Positions 7,915 through 17,157 are shown, numbered from the stretch's first letter. The stretch: DNA of 64,000 nucleotides from Chromatiales bacterium 21-64-14 (GCA_002255365.1 NCBI01000004.1:1-64000), one strand, 5' to 3'. Notes: generated by a model from the letters alone, not told the origin. Numbers and translations: made by a program.

Positions 7915-8886
7915 CTACACGGTTCCCCGGGTGCGCATTATAACCTCTTCATTGCCCTGGTTGCCGCGCAGGATCACGCTGTTTAGAAACACGCGCGCGC
8001 GCCCCACCTGGGTTTCGCTGTGGATGAGGAAATAATTGCTGGAGACACTGATCCCCTGGGTGAGGGTCGCCTGCAGCTGGGGATTTTGCCGGAGCCGGGC
8101 CTGTATCGCCGGTTGATTCAGGAAATCCTGCACGGTCTTGTAGGGCTGCTGCGCGCGGGCCTGGACCAGGGCCTTGGCGTCGTCCGCGCTGAGACCCGGT
8201 ACCAGCATCGCCAACACCAGCGCTGGGGCGGTATTGACGTTGATGGGGGTATGCCCCGGCAACGCGGTGATAAAAGGGGCCAGGGCTTGATAGATCTTCG
8301 GCGTGTAGCCGGCCACCAGTATCAGTTCCGTGGGACTCGTCATTGCTTGGTTCGCCGCCCGGTACGGGGGCGAGAGCCGGAGGTAGTAATCATCCTCGGC
8401 CCCGCCGGGGAAACGCGCTTGCATATCCGGGTCGATCCAGTCCAACACTGACTGGACCAGGTCCGGATCGAGGCCGAGCAGTTCCAGCAGGCGGCGGAAA
8501 CGTGCGGCGTCCGGTTGGCTCTCCAAACCGTTGACTACCAAATTGTTGAGATTGAAGCGGCCCTGAAGGTCAATGATCCGCCCCGCCAAGCTGCCGCCCT
8601 CGACTGGGATCGGCGGTGGCAGTTGCGCCCAATTCTCTGTCAGATCGTCCACCGCGCTTTTGGCGTGATCCTTGCGCAGGATCTCCTCGCCCCAGGTTTC
8701 TACAGCCAGTCCGTAAAGATAAGCTTGGTCCTGCTCCAGGAGGTTTGCTGTGCGGCGGATCTCGATCTGCTGGCGGGAGACCATGGCGGTAACCGCGGCG
8801 GTCGCGAGGGCGACCACCAGCATGGCGACGATCACCGCCACGCCGCGGTTGCGGTGCGGGGGGTGTGGGGCGCGCAGTCGGACCAT
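7915..8886 (-). CDS. gspK: Type II secretion system minor pseudopilin K
   Basis: A 323-residue protein. A short basic leader (VRLRAPHPPHRNRG) precedes the hydrophobic pseudopilin helix VAVIVAMLVVALATAAVTAMV, followed by the large alpha-helical GspK insertion domain containing DLQGRFNLNNL and NVNTAPALVLAML. GspK caps the pseudopilus tip with GspI and GspJ and lacks the usual glutamate-5, as here. The ATG at 8886 is chosen because it directly precedes the leader; the frame extension to 9126 runs into gspJ. A 107-bp gap separates it from gspJ. Confidence 0.9.
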   Translation of the reverse strand: MVRLRAPHPPHRNRGVAVIVAMLVVALATAAVTAMVSRQQIEIRRTANLLEQDQAYLYGLAVETWGEEILRKDHAKSAVDDLTENWAQLPPPIPVEGGSLAGRIIDLQGRFNLNNLVVNGLESQPDAARFRRLLELLGLDPDLVQSVLDWIDPDMQARFPGGAEDDYYLRLSPPYRAANQAMTSPTELILVAGYTPKIYQALAPFITALPGHTPINVNTAPALVLAMLVPGLSADDAKALVQARAQQPYKTVQDFLNQPAIQARLRQNPQLQATLTQGISVSSNYFLIHSETQVGRARVFLNSVILRGNQGNEEVIMRTRGTV

Positions 8887-8993
8887 GGCCGTACCAAGGG
8901 GATAGGATCGGGAGCCGCGGGCCCGAGCCCGCGCACCCCACCTTACGTGGGCCGTGTGCATGGCGCAAGGGTGAGTCTCCATCGCGCACGCCC

Positions 8994-9623
8994 TCAGTTG
9001 GGCAGCAGGAATAGCCAGCGGATCCGTCCCCATTGTTTGAGATCCAGCACCACCTCCACGGCGCGCGGCAACGGCGCGGCGCCGGGCGCTGCCAGGAGGC
9101 CCGCGGGCGGCCAGGAGGGTTGCCACACCTGCTGCGCATCGAGGAACCGGATCTCGGCGGTGTGGACTCCGTGCAGCACGTCCGCGTCCTGGGGCGTGGC
9201 GCCCGGGGCGCGGTCCAGTTCCGCCCAGGTACTGCGGATGAGGGTATCGCCCTTCAACCGGTAGGCGACCCGCTCCAGGCTGCTGCGCGGCAGTCCCGCG
9301 GGGTTGCTGCGCCCCCCGCGGGTCTCCTCGAACAGGGTCGCGGTCCCCGCGCCCCCGAGAAAGGCGGCGACGGTGCTGCCCAACTCGTCGCGAATGGTGC
9401 GCGGGACTGCCTGCTGCAGGTCCCGCTCCAGTTGCAGATAAGCCATCTGCAACTCGGTGAGTTGCTGCATCCGCAGGTCCGTCTCCTGGCGGGTATGCAG
9501 TACCGAGAGCAGTCCGCCGTAGGCCAGCGCCGCGACGACCGCGAATACGGCGATGGCCACGAGCATTTCCAGCAGCGTGAAGCCCGTGCCTGCCGGGTCT
9601 CGGATGGTGGACCAGCGGCTCAT
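8994..9623 (-). CDS. gspJ: Type II secretion system minor pseudopilin J
   Basis: A 209-residue protein with the prepilin peptidase site G|FTLLEMLVAIAVF after a 13-residue leader, followed by a long helix (ALAYGGLLSVLHTRQ) and a beta-rich C-terminal domain with GDTLIRSTW. GspJ forms the tip complex with GspI and GspK. The start overlaps the gspI stop by 4 bp. Confidence 0.9.
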   Translation of the reverse strand: MSRWSTIRDPAGTGFTLLEMLVAIAVFAVVAALAYGGLLSVLHTRQETDLRMQQLTELQMAYLQLERDLQQAVPRTIRDELGSTVAAFLGGAGTATLFEETRGGRSNPAGLPRSSLERVAYRLKGDTLIRSTWAELDRAPGATPQDADVLHGVHTAEIRFLDAQQVWQPSWPPAGLLAAPGAAPLPRAVEVVLDLKQWGRIRWLFLLPN

Positions 9624-10045
9624 GGTGCCGGGGCCCCGGGAGTGACCTGCGGCTTACCGAGGTAGCCCACCAGCGTGGCGAGCGACCCGGCCTTGGGGTC
9701 GTCCTTGACGCTCACCTTCAGGTCCACCTGCCGCATGTCCGGGTCCGGCGTGCCGGAGACCTTCATGGTCCATTTCCACTCCCGTCCGGCCATCGTAACG
9801 GTGCCGTCGCTATCCCCCACGGAAGGCCAGGCGCGTGTGATCCGCTGTTCGATGAACTGGTTGCGGGCGACCCAATCCGCCAGGGTGCGGTCGCGCAGGT
9901 AGGCGGCGTTGCCCGCGACACTTCCCGCCGACTGTATGGCGGCCGCCAACGCAATCGCCAGTATTGCCAGGGCGATAAGCACCTCCAGCAGTGTGAAACC
10001 TCGGGCGGGATCCGGGACGCGCCGCAGCGCGGGCCGGCGGATCAC
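9620..10045 (-). CDS. gspI: Type II secretion system minor pseudopilin I
   Basis: A 141-residue pseudopilin with leader RRPALRRVPDPARG and cleavage site G|FTLLEVLIALAILAIAL, then the conserved ADWVARNQ segment that identifies GspI. It overlaps gspH and gspJ by 4 bp on each side, so translation is coupled. The C-terminus ends in a short Pro/Ala tail (VTPGAPAP). Confidence 0.9.
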   Translation of the reverse strand: MIRRPALRRVPDPARGFTLLEVLIALAILAIALAAAIQSAGSVAGNAAYLRDRTLADWVARNQFIEQRITRAWPSVGDSDGTVTMAGREWKWTMKVSGTPDPDMRQVDLKVSVKDDPKAGSLATLVGYLGKPQVTPGAPAP

Positions 10046-10584
10046 GAATCGGTCCCTGCCTTCGGCTGCATGACCTTGACCTTGCCGCTGAATTTGCCCA
10101 CCACCTGGACGCCGTCGGGGCTGCCGGTTGCTGTGAATGTTAGGGTGAACGGCGTGCGTTCACCGCTGGAGTACAGAAAAACGTTTGGCTTCTCGTCCGC
10201 CGCGCCGGGGTCCGTCAGGGGAACCGGCTGGCCCTCGGTGACGAGGCGCAGATTCACGTCCGGTTCCAGGCGCCGCGGGCGCAGCAGCTCATCGTTCGTC
10301 ACCGGTCGCCACTTCTGCCCGTCGAGGATCATGAACCGGTAACCGTGGGGGGAGAATCGGATTCCGTAGTCGGCGAATGACAACACGGCTTGGTCGCTCG
10401 CCATCCCCATGAGTGCCGCCAATCGGCTCGCATCCTCCGAGAGTTCGGTGTCGCGATTGCGCGTGCCGGTGCTCAGGGTCACCATGCTCAGCACGACGCC
10501 GATGATGACGAGCACCACCAGCAACTCGAGGAGGGTGAATCCCCGGGCGCCGGTGACCCGATTGCGTGCAGCGCAGCGAGCCAT
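10042..10584 (-). CDS. gspH: Type II secretion system minor pseudopilin H
   Basis: A 180-residue protein. The leader MARCAARNRVTGARG is followed by FTLLELLVVLVIIGVVLS, the prepilin cleavage site and helix, and a beta-sandwich with YGIRFSPHGYRF, typical of GspH. The ATG at 10584 is chosen because the longer frame to 10713 only adds gspG-overlapping sequence. It lies 52 bp downstream of gspG. Confidence 0.88.
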   Translation of the reverse strand: MARCAARNRVTGARGFTLLELLVVLVIIGVVLSMVTLSTGTRNRDTELSEDASRLAALMGMASDQAVLSFADYGIRFSPHGYRFMILDGQKWRPVTNDELLRPRRLEPDVNLRLVTEGQPVPLTDPGAADEKPNVFLYSSGERTPFTLTFTATGSPDGVQVVGKFSGKVKVMQPKAGTDS

Positions 10585-10636
10585 GGGAGCAGGGTGCCTT
10601 GCGCCGCTGTGCGGCGCGGTGGGTTCCGCAGGCAGG

Positions 10637-11095
10637 CTATTGCAGGTTCCAGTTCCCGATATCGTCGTTGCTGACCTGGCCGTCGGGCCCGAGGGAATAA
10701 ATATCGATGGCACCGTGTTGCCCCGGATTGAGGTACTGATATGGATGCCCCCAGGGGTCCTTCGGAAGGCGCTCGATGTATCCGCCCTGCTTCCAGTGCG
10801 GCGGTTCCGGGGGTTGGGTCGGCTTGGTGACCAGCGCCTGTAGGCCCTGGTCCGTGGTCGGGTAGACGTAGTTGTCGAGCTTGTAGAGATTCAGAGCGCC
10901 CTCCAAGGCCCGGATATCCTGCTTGGCCTTGACGACCCGCGCCTCCTCGGGCTTGTCCATGATGCGCGGCACGATCAAGGCCGCCAGGATACCGAGGATG
11001 ACCACCACCACCATGATTTCGATGAGGGTGAAACCGGACTGGAACGGGCCTCTGCGCAGGTGGGACGGTGCGCGCGGAATCGATGTGTGCATCAT
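10637..11095 (-). CDS. gspG: Type II secretion system major pseudopilin G
   Basis: A 152-residue protein with the cleavage site G|FTLIEIMVVVVILGILA, the PRIMDKPEEAR segment, the TTDQGLQAL motif and the calcium-site region DIYSLGPDGQ near the C-terminus. These define GspG, the main subunit of the pseudopilus. An AGGAGG lies 13 bp upstream of the ATG at 11095; an adjacent ATG at 11092 and an earlier one at 11122 are alternatives. It is the first gene of the gspGHIJKLMN run; gspC, gspD, gspE and gspF are not adjacent. Confidence 0.92.
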   Translation of the reverse strand: MMHTSIPRAPSHLRRGPFQSGFTLIEIMVVVVILGILAALIVPRIMDKPEEARVVKAKQDIRALEGALNLYKLDNYVYPTTDQGLQALVTKPTQPPEPPHWKQGGYIERLPKDPWGHPYQYLNPGQHGAIDIYSLGPDGQVSNDDIGNWNLQ

Positions 11096-11171
11096 GATGG
11101 GATCCGGACCTCCTGTTTCCAAGCGACGATTCTACCAGCAACGCCCGCGGCGTCGGTAGACGTGGATCCCA

Positions 11172-12362
11172 CTACCCACCATCAGCAAGTGATCGCGCCG
11201 CGCCGACTGGCCCTACGCAGAAGCGCCGCACCAGCCGTTCCAACAGTTCCACGGTAGGTTGGAGTCGTGCCAGTTCCAGGGACTCATCCGGCTGGTGGGC
11301 CTGGTGGATATCGCCCGGGCCGAGGATTACCGGCTGCATGCCCAGTTCCTGGAAATAGGGGCCTTCGGTGCCGAAGGCCACCGCTTCCGCCGGATATCCG
11401 GTGAGCTGCTCGGCGGCGACGACGATCGGGCTGTCAACGGGGGTCTCCATTGCCGGGGTGCCGGGAAACAGGGGCCGCAGTTCCAGCCGCACGCCGCTGC
11501 CGCGCAGCAACCGCTCCAGGCGGTCGTGCAGTTCCGCGCGTAGTCCATCCAGGTCCATGCCCGGCAGCGTGCGCAGGTCGATATGCAGTTCGCATTCGCC
11601 GCAGATGCGATTCGGGTTGTCCCCGCCGCGGATGTAGCCCAGGTTGAGGGTGGGGACCGGAATCTGGAAACGGGGGTTGCGGTGCGCGCGCTGCAGCTCC
11701 GCCCGCCACGTCAACAGTTCTCCCAGCACTTGGTGCATGGCCTCCAGGGCGCTGGCCCCCAGGGACGGATCGCTGGAGTGTCCGGAGTGACCCACGAGCC
11801 GGATGCCTTCCATGAGGATGCCCTTGTGGAGGTGGACCGGGCGCAACCCCGTGGGTTCTCCCACCACCGCGTAGCGGGCACGTGGACGCCCGGCATCCAC
11901 CAGGGCCTGAGCGCCGGCCATGGAACTCTCCTCGTCGGCGGTGGCGACCAGGATCAGGGGTTCCCGGAGGTCCGATGCCCGGAATCGGCTGGCGGCGTCC
12001 AGAGCCAGGGCGAAGAACCCCTTCATGTCGGCGATGCCCAGGCCGTAGAGCCGCCCGTCCGCCGCGTGGAGTTGGAACGGGTCGGTCCGCCAGCGATCCG
12101 GGTCGCACGGCACCGTATCCGTATGGCCCGCCAGCACCAGGCCGCCGGGGCCGCTGCCCAGAGTGGCGATCAGGTCGGCCTTCCCCGGGTGCTGATCCAG
12201 GGGCAGGATCTCCACTTGGAACCCCAGGTCCGCCAACCAGCCGGCGAGATGATCGATGACCGTGCGGTTGCCCTGGTCGAAGGCCGGGCTCACGCTGCTG
12301 ACGGACGGCGTCCCGATCAAGGTCCGGAGCAAGTCCAGTACGGGGGGCAGGCGGGTGGTCAT
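11172..12362 (-). CDS. argE: Acetylornithine deacetylase
   Basis: A 396-residue M20-family metallohydrolase that removes acetate from N-acetylornithine in arginine synthesis. Visible motifs are GHTDTVP (His80), the GIADMKG bridging aspartate (near 112) and the DEESS catalytic glutamate (near 145). The RGGDNPNRICGECELHIDLR segment in the dimer domain fits ArgE rather than succinyl-diaminopimelate desuccinylase. The ATG at 12362 gives a normal N-terminus. It is 76 bp upstream of gspG on the same strand, so read-through into the secretion genes is possible. Confidence 0.88.
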   Translation of the reverse strand: MTTRLPPVLDLLRTLIGTPSVSSVSPAFDQGNRTVIDHLAGWLADLGFQVEILPLDQHPGKADLIATLGSGPGGLVLAGHTDTVPCDPDRWRTDPFQLHAADGRLYGLGIADMKGFFALALDAASRFRASDLREPLILVATADEESSMAGAQALVDAGRPRARYAVVGEPTGLRPVHLHKGILMEGIRLVGHSGHSSDPSLGASALEAMHQVLGELLTWRAELQRAHRNPRFQIPVPTLNLGYIRGGDNPNRICGECELHIDLRTLPGMDLDGLRAELHDRLERLLRGSGVRLELRPLFPGTPAMETPVDSPIVVAAEQLTGYPAEAVAFGTEGPYFQELGMQPVILGPGDIHQAHQPDESLELARLQPTVELLERLVRRFCVGPVGAARSLADGG

Positions 12363-12484
12363 GGAAAGATTCTGCGGCCGCTGGGAGCGCAGGCGCAAGC
12401 CGTATCGGGACGGGTGCCGGCACGTCGGTGCGGGCCGCGGGCCGCACCGGGCGGGTTTGGGACGGCTGGGTGTTCGCAGGGTCG

Positions 12485-13156
12485 CTAGAACGCGTTCCAG
12501 CCGCCCTTGCGCCGCAATCGGACCCGGGGCAGGATCAGCCCGAGCAGGATCCCGCCCCCGAGCACGCCTGCACCGGCCAGGAACCAGTCCCGTTGGCTAC
12601 GGTCCTTCAGGAGGTCGGCTTCCTGCCGCAGGGCCTGCAATTCCCGCGCTTGGGTGAGGCTGCGGGCCTTGAGGTCGCGGTTCTCGCTGTCGATGGCCAG
12701 GGCGTTGGCCGCCGTCTGCTTGATGTGGTTGAGCTCTGCGGCTAAGTCTTGCTTGTCCTGCTCAAGCTGCGCGAGCTTGCGCCCCTGGGTACCCGCCTTG
12801 CCACCCAGATCCGCGGCCTGTTTCTTGATCTGCGCGTTCTCGATCTCGAGTTTGGCCAGCTTCTGTTCCGCCGCCGTCAGTTGGTCCCGGGCGCTGGGGG
12901 TCTGCATCAGAAACCGGGTCAATACCCACCCCTGGGTGCCGTCGCGGGTGCGAATCTGGCTGTAACCCGTGCTGGTGGAGGTTTGCAATACGTCCACCGG
13001 GGTGCCGCTCGGCACCATCCGGAGGATACGGTTCTGGGTACTCTGCCCGGAGCGCATCGGCAACTCCAGGTGGTCGCTGATGTATTGGACGGTCTGGGCC
13101 GCGAGGACCGCCGAGGAAAAAAGGAGCAGTGTCGTCAGGAAAAACGCTTTTCTCAT
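12485..13156 (-). CDS. SH3-domain signal-peptide membrane protein (YgiM/TIGR04211-like)
   Basis: A 223-residue envelope protein. It has a signal peptide (MRKAFFLTTLLLFSSAVLAA), a bacterial SH3 domain (LELPMRSGQSTQNRIL; GTQGWVLTRFL), a long coiled coil from about residue 90 to 185 and a C-terminal membrane anchor (WFLAGAGVLGGGILLGLILP) ending in basic residues. The order signal, SH3, coiled coil, anchor is that of the YgiM/TIGR04211 family. The role is probably in the cell envelope; the precise function is unknown. Confidence 0.82.
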   Translation of the reverse strand: MRKAFFLTTLLLFSSAVLAAQTVQYISDHLELPMRSGQSTQNRILRMVPSGTPVDVLQTSTSTGYSQIRTRDGTQGWVLTRFLMQTPSARDQLTAAEQKLAKLEIENAQIKKQAADLGGKAGTQGRKLAQLEQDKQDLAAELNHIKQTAANALAIDSENRDLKARSLTQARELQALRQEADLLKDRSQRDWFLAGAGVLGGGILLGLILPRVRLRRKGGWNAF

Positions 13157-13288
13157 GCTACCCGTGCCTGTGCGTGCTGAATTTCCGATACGGCGGGGGC
13201 CGATGTCCGTCGGCAGTGTCGGGCCGCCGACGGCAAGGCAGATGATACGTGATTGAGACGGCGCGTGCCAGAATGCGGGCGGTGGGGC

Positions 13289-13316
13289 AAAAAAAGACCC
13301 GCCGTCATGGCGGGTC
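13289..13316 (-). terminator. Rho-independent terminator of the porin gene
   Basis: On the minus strand an 8-bp perfect stem GACCCGCC / GGCGGGTC with a 5-base loop is followed by seven T residues (plus-strand A run 13289-13295). It lies about 75 bp after the porin stop, so it should end that transcript and insulate the SH3-domain gene. Confidence 0.85.
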
Positions 13317-13389
13317 AGTCGAGGAGGTAGTGGAAAATGCCGCGGCGGCGCGCGGTCGGAGCCGCGCTAGCGCCGCGGATGGGTTCCGG

Positions 13390-14643
13390 TCAGAATTTCA
13401 CCTGGGTCCAGAGTCCCACTTCGTTGTAGTTGACGCGGTTGTACTGACCCGCGTTGAACGATGTATTGCTGGTCTTCCAGGAACCGTTGTCCTGTTTCTC
13501 GTGCTTGAATGCCAGCGCGAGCAGTACGTTCTTATAGACCTCGTCCTGTACGCCAACGTTGAAGTAGTAGTCCTTCAGCCCCGGCTGCAGGTCCTGGCTC
13601 GGCTTGGCGTAGTCGAAGCGCGCGAACAGCGTGATGTGGCGCATCGGCGATACCGAGCCCCACGCCGAAAGCCCATAGGCGCGGTCGCTCATGGGGTTGG
13701 CCACCGTGTTCCAGTCATACGCCTTGAAGTATTCGACGCCGAGCCGGTAGGTGGGTTGGACGTAGGCGGCGATCAGGTCGAGGCGCTTGGCGGTGTGAAA
13801 GGTTGTCGCCCCGGCTGTGTTTTGCGCAAGCTTGCCGACGTAACCACCTACGGCGAGGGACATCCCCGGTAACGGGTTGACGCCGACCCGCCCTGCGAAG
13901 TCAACGTTCTTGCTGCGCGGGGGGTTGTGGTAGCCACCACCGTTCACGCCGGAGAACGCGTAGTTGAACATGCCTTCCTTGCCGAGCAAATGCGCGCCCC
14001 AGTCCGCGGAATTGCCGAAGCCCAGACGGTCGATCAGGGTGTTCTCCACGTAGCGGAAGCCGTAGAGGCCCTCGTCGTAGGGGATCCAGGGCATGTCGGC
14101 GGAGCCCAAACGCACGGTGGCGAGCGGCGAGAACTTCGCCTGTATATAGGCCTTCTTGATGAAGACCTGGGTGTTCTTGTCGGAGCTGCTGTAGTTGAAA
14201 TCGGTCGTCAGATTCACGGACCAGATATCATTGAACTGGTGCCCGACACCGAAGTAGAAGCGTTTGACGTCTGTGCCAAACCCGCTGTCCGGGATCTCGC
14301 TGCCGTTGCCCGTCAGGTTCTTGTAGGTCAGATCGCCGTACATTTTCCCGCTGATCGTGGTCGTCCCGAAATCGCTGACATAGCTGTTAGTGGCGCTGGT
14401 GCCCGAGCCGGCCTTTTCAATCGCCTTGCGGTTGTCCTGGATCTGCTGCTGTAGCTGCTGAAGCTGGTTCTGCATCGCGGCGTTCTGCTGTTCCAGTTCC
14501 ACGGTCGTCGGGTCCGCGTAGGCCGCCGGTGTGCCCAGCGCCAGTGCCAGCGGTAGGGTGGCGATTCCCATCCAAATACGCCGTTGTACTTTTGGGGTGC
14601 CGAGCGCGGCCCGCGTGGCCGCCGTCAGGATCTGCCTACGCAT
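13390..14643 (-). CDS. Phosphate-selective porin (OprP/OprO family)
   Basis: A 417-residue outer-membrane protein. After an N-terminal signal (WMGIATLPLALALGTPAAYA) comes a coiled-coil stretch with the QLQQLQQQIQ pattern, then a beta-barrel ending in the outer-membrane signature GLWTQVKF with terminal Phe. The arrangement matches OprP/OprO trimers for phosphate or polyphosphate. The start at 14643 has AGGAG ten bases upstream. It is transcribed away from phoB, with a Pho-box-like site in the shared gap, supporting phosphate control. Confidence 0.85.
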   Translation of the reverse strand: MRRQILTAATRAALGTPKVQRRIWMGIATLPLALALGTPAAYADPTTVELEQQNAAMQNQLQQLQQQIQDNRKAIEKAGSGTSATNSYVSDFGTTTISGKMYGDLTYKNLTGNGSEIPDSGFGTDVKRFYFGVGHQFNDIWSVNLTTDFNYSSSDKNTQVFIKKAYIQAKFSPLATVRLGSADMPWIPYDEGLYGFRYVENTLIDRLGFGNSADWGAHLLGKEGMFNYAFSGVNGGGYHNPPRSKNVDFAGRVGVNPLPGMSLAVGGYVGKLAQNTAGATTFHTAKRLDLIAAYVQPTYRLGVEYFKAYDWNTVANPMSDRAYGLSAWGSVSPMRHITLFARFDYAKPSQDLQPGLKDYYFNVGVQDEVYKNVLLALAFKHEKQDNGSWKTSNTSFNAGQYNRVNYNEVGLWTQVKF

Positions 14644-14879
14644 ACGAGAAGCTCCTTTCGGAAGAACTGATTGGATGTCGTCGACGTCACCTCGGGACCC
14701 AAATGTCATACGCGGCGGGTCTGGGCCCGTTCCACGTGTCCGTTGGTCAGCGGTCGTCTGGGTATTTGCGCCCGGTGGCAAGAACACGGCCAGTGGATCG
14801 TCGACCTCGTCGATCCGGTAGGGCCGCAGTGGCCGGCGGACGGCTGGATCGTAGGATGGGCATCCTGTGTTACGGATCG

Positions 14880-14897
14880 GTGATGGGAATGTGACGG
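14880..14897 (-). promoter_or_regulatory. Putative Pho box upstream of the porin
   Basis: Within the 415-bp divergent gap (14644-15058), the minus strand reads CCGTCAC-ATTC-CCATCAC: two degenerate 7-mers with the 4-bp spacing of PhoB sites (consensus CTGTCAT). A TAACAC hexamer at 14867-14872 follows after 7 bp and could be part of the -10 region, though the spacing is shorter than usual. The site is some 240 bp from the porin ATG, implying a long leader. Nothing else identifiable was seen in the gap. Confidence 0.5.
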
Positions 14898-15058
14898 TTC
14901 CATGAACGAATTGTTTCGGTTTTGTTACCCGGGATGTATGCGAACGAGCGTTGGCGCGCGATGTGCTTCCGGTGTGGGGTTTAGGGGCCGGCTGTATTAC
15001 CATAGCCGCGAGCGCCCTTGAGACACCAGAGGGCCCGAAAAAATGGGGGGCTGTGCCG

Positions 15059-15757
15059 GTGACGGCCAGGATACTCATCGTTGAGGACGAACCCGCGATC
15101 CGCGAGATGGTTCGCTTCGCCTTGGTACGCGCGGCCTACGAGGTGGACGAGGCCTGCGATGCGGAGCGGGCGCAGGACCGGATCGTGGAGCGGCTTCCGG
15201 ACCTGGTGCTGCTGGACTGGATGCTGCCCGGGGTGAGCGGAATCGATTTCGCACGCCGGCTGAAGAAAGATATGCTCACCCAGCATATCCCGGTCATCAT
15301 GCTGACCGCCAAGGGCGAGGAGGAGGATCGGGTGCGGGGTCTGGAGACCGGGTCCGACGATTACATCGTCAAGCCGTTTTCACCCCGGGAACTGGTGGCG
15401 CGCATCCGCGCGGTGCTGCGTCGTGCGATGCCCCACCGCGGCGAGGAGGTGGTGGAGGTGCAGGGTTTGGAGCTGGACCCTGCGGCCCACCGCGTGAGCC
15501 TGCGGGGCGAGGAGGTCAAGCTCGGACGTACCGAGTTTCGGCTGCTGCAGTTTCTCATCACTCATCCGGAGCGGGTGCATAGCCGTGGGCAGTTGTTGGA
15601 CCGGGTGTGGGGTCCCCACGTGGTGGTGGAGGAGCGCACGGTGGACGTGCATGTGCTGCGCCTGCGCAAGGCACTGTCGCAGCATGGTTACGACCGGTTC
15701 ATCCAGACCGTGCGCGGCGCGGGGTACCGGTTCTCCGTGCGCGGTGAAGAGAGTTGA
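15059..15757 (+). CDS. phoB: Phosphate regulon response regulator PhoB
   Basis: A 232-residue OmpR-family regulator. The receiver has the acidic pocket (VEDEP), phospho-acceptor Asp53 in [10 protein letters not shown] and Lys105 in VKPFSP; the C-terminal winged helix contains [11 protein letters not shown] and [12 protein letters not shown], closely following PhoB. The start is a GTG at 15059 behind a GGGGGG Shine-Dalgarno, giving [11 protein letters not shown]; upstream in-frame codons give non-homologous sequence. The stop overlaps the phoR start (TTGA), so the two are translationally coupled. Confidence 0.92.
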   Translation: MTARILIVEDEPAIREMVRFALVRAAYEVDEACDAERAQDRIVERLPDLVLLDWMLPGVSGIDFARRLKKDMLTQHIPVIMLTAKGEEEDRVRGLETGSDDYIVKPFSPRELVARIRAVLRRAMPHRGEEVVEVQGLELDPAAHRVSLRGEEVKLGRTEFRLLQFLITHPERVHSRGQLLDRVWGPHVVVEERTVDVHVLRLRKALSQHGYDRFIQTVRGAGYRFSVRGEES

Positions 15758-17055
15758 TCGCCGTCTGGACGCGTGAGATCTGGAAACTCGCCGGTATCGG
15801 CATCGCGGCGCTGATCCTGGGCGCGATGGCGCACCACATCCTGTTGTTTCTGTGGTTGGGAACGCTGGTATACCTGGGGACCCATCTGTTCAACCTATCC
15901 CGTCTCGAGCGTTGGCTGCGGGTTGGCCGGCGTTATCACCCGCCGGATGCCAGCGGCGTGTGGGGCGACGTATTTCATGGCCTCTACCGCCTGCAGCAGC
16001 GCAACCGCAAGCGCAAGCGACGATTGGCCCAGTTCCTGGAACGTTTCGAGCAGGTGCTGGGCACGCTGCCGGATGCGACCGTAGTGCTGGGTGCGGATGA
16101 GACCATCCAGTGGGCCAACGACGCGGCGCACCGTTTACTGAACCTGCGATGGCCGCAGGACGCCAACCGGCGGATCCAGAATCTCGTGCGCAATCCCGTG
16201 TTCATCGACTATCTGGCGCGCGGTGCGTACGCGGAGCCGGTAGAGATCCCATCTCCGGCCGATGGCGTGGTGCGGTTGGCGCTGCGGATCATTCCCTATG
16301 GTGCTGACCAGTCGCTGCTGGTCGCGCGGGACATGACGCGGATCCACCAACTGGAGCAAGTGCGCCGCGACTTCGTGGCCAATGTGTCCCATGAATTGCG
16401 CACGCCGCTGACGGTGGTGCGGGGATACCTGGAGACCATGCGCGGTGCCGGGGACGAGATCCCGGCGGATTGGGGCGAACCGGTGACCATCATGGATCAG
16501 CAGGTGACGCGCATGCAGCGCATCGTGGAGGATCTGCTGCTGTTGGCGCGGCTCGAGGCCGAGCCCCCCGGAGCGGACGCTCGCGTCGTGCAGGTTCCTG
16601 CCATGCTGGCCCAACTCCGGGACGAGGCGCGGGCACTCTCCGGCGGACGTGGCCACACCATCGAGCTGGAGGCGGATCCGGAGCTGGTGTTGCGGGGCGA
16701 GGAACAGGCCCTGCGCAGCGCTTTCGCCAATATCATCTTCAACGCCGTGCAGTACACGCCGGAGCGCGGCCGCATCCAGATCCGTTGGTACGCGGATGCC
16801 GATGGTGCCCACCTCGCGGTGGAGGACAACGGGATCGGGGTGCCGGCGCAGCATATTCCGCGGCTGACCGAGCGCTTCTATCGCGTGGATCAGGCGCGCT
16901 CCCGGGCCACCGGCGGTACCGGTCTGGGGCTCGCCATCGCCAAGCATGCCCTGAGCCGGCACCGTGCCGTACTTCGGGTCGAGAGCGAGATCGGTGTCGG
17001 AGCTACCTTCATATGTGATTTCCCTGTGACGTTAATAGCGTCGCTTCCAAAGTGA
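15754..17055 (+). CDS. phoR: Phosphate regulon sensor kinase PhoR
   Basis: A 433-residue histidine kinase. Two N-terminal membrane helices ([20 protein letters not shown] and following) are followed by the DUF3329/PAS region ([19 protein letters not shown]), the H-box [10 protein letters not shown] with His213, the N-box [13 protein letters not shown], and G-boxes VEDNGIGVP and GGTGLGLAI. This is the PhoR layout with no periplasmic sensor loop. A TTG start at 15754 is chosen because it overlaps the phoB stop by 4 bp and gives the full first helix. Confidence 0.9.
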   Translation: MIAVWTREIWKLAGIGIAALILGAMAHHILLFLWLGTLVYLGTHLFNLSRLERWLRVGRRYHPPDASGVWGDVFHGLYRLQQRNRKRKRRLAQFLERFEQVLGTLPDATVVLGADETIQWANDAAHRLLNLRWPQDANRRIQNLVRNPVFIDYLARGAYAEPVEIPSPADGVVRLALRIIPYGADQSLLVARDMTRIHQLEQVRRDFVANVSHELRTPLTVVRGYLETMRGAGDEIPADWGEPVTIMDQQVTRMQRIVEDLLLLARLEAEPPGADARVVQVPAMLAQLRDEARALSGGRGHTIELEADPELVLRGEEQALRSAFANIIFNAVQYTPERGRIQIRWYADADGAHLAVEDNGIGVPAQHIPRLTERFYRVDQARSRATGGTGLGLAIAKHALSRHRAVLRVESEIGVGATFICDFPVTLIASLPK

Positions 17056-17123
17056 ATTGAATTGGTTGTGGATCATTCCTCAAAAGTTCCTCAAAGACGG
17101 TGCGCCTCACGTCCTGCCCTACA

Positions 17124-17157
17124 CTGTCACAACACTGTCACATTGGGCGGGTAGACT
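17124..17157 (+). promoter_or_regulatory. Pho box and -10 of pstS
   Basis: CTGTCAC (17124-17130), spacer AACA, CTGTCAC (17135-17141): two identical 7-mers at exact 11-bp spacing, matching the PhoB consensus. The hexamer TAGACT at 17152-17157 follows ten bases later, the canonical position for the -10 of a PhoB-activated promoter whose -35 is replaced by the Pho box. An imperfect 11-bp direct repeat (TTCCTCAAAAG, TTCCTCAAAGA) lies just upstream at about 17080-17101. Confidence 0.88.

Noticed and set aside
14644..15078. N-terminal extension of the porin frame to 15078
   Set aside because: AGGAG and a signal-like N-terminus place the start at 14643; the extension overlaps the Pho-type regulatory region and phoB.
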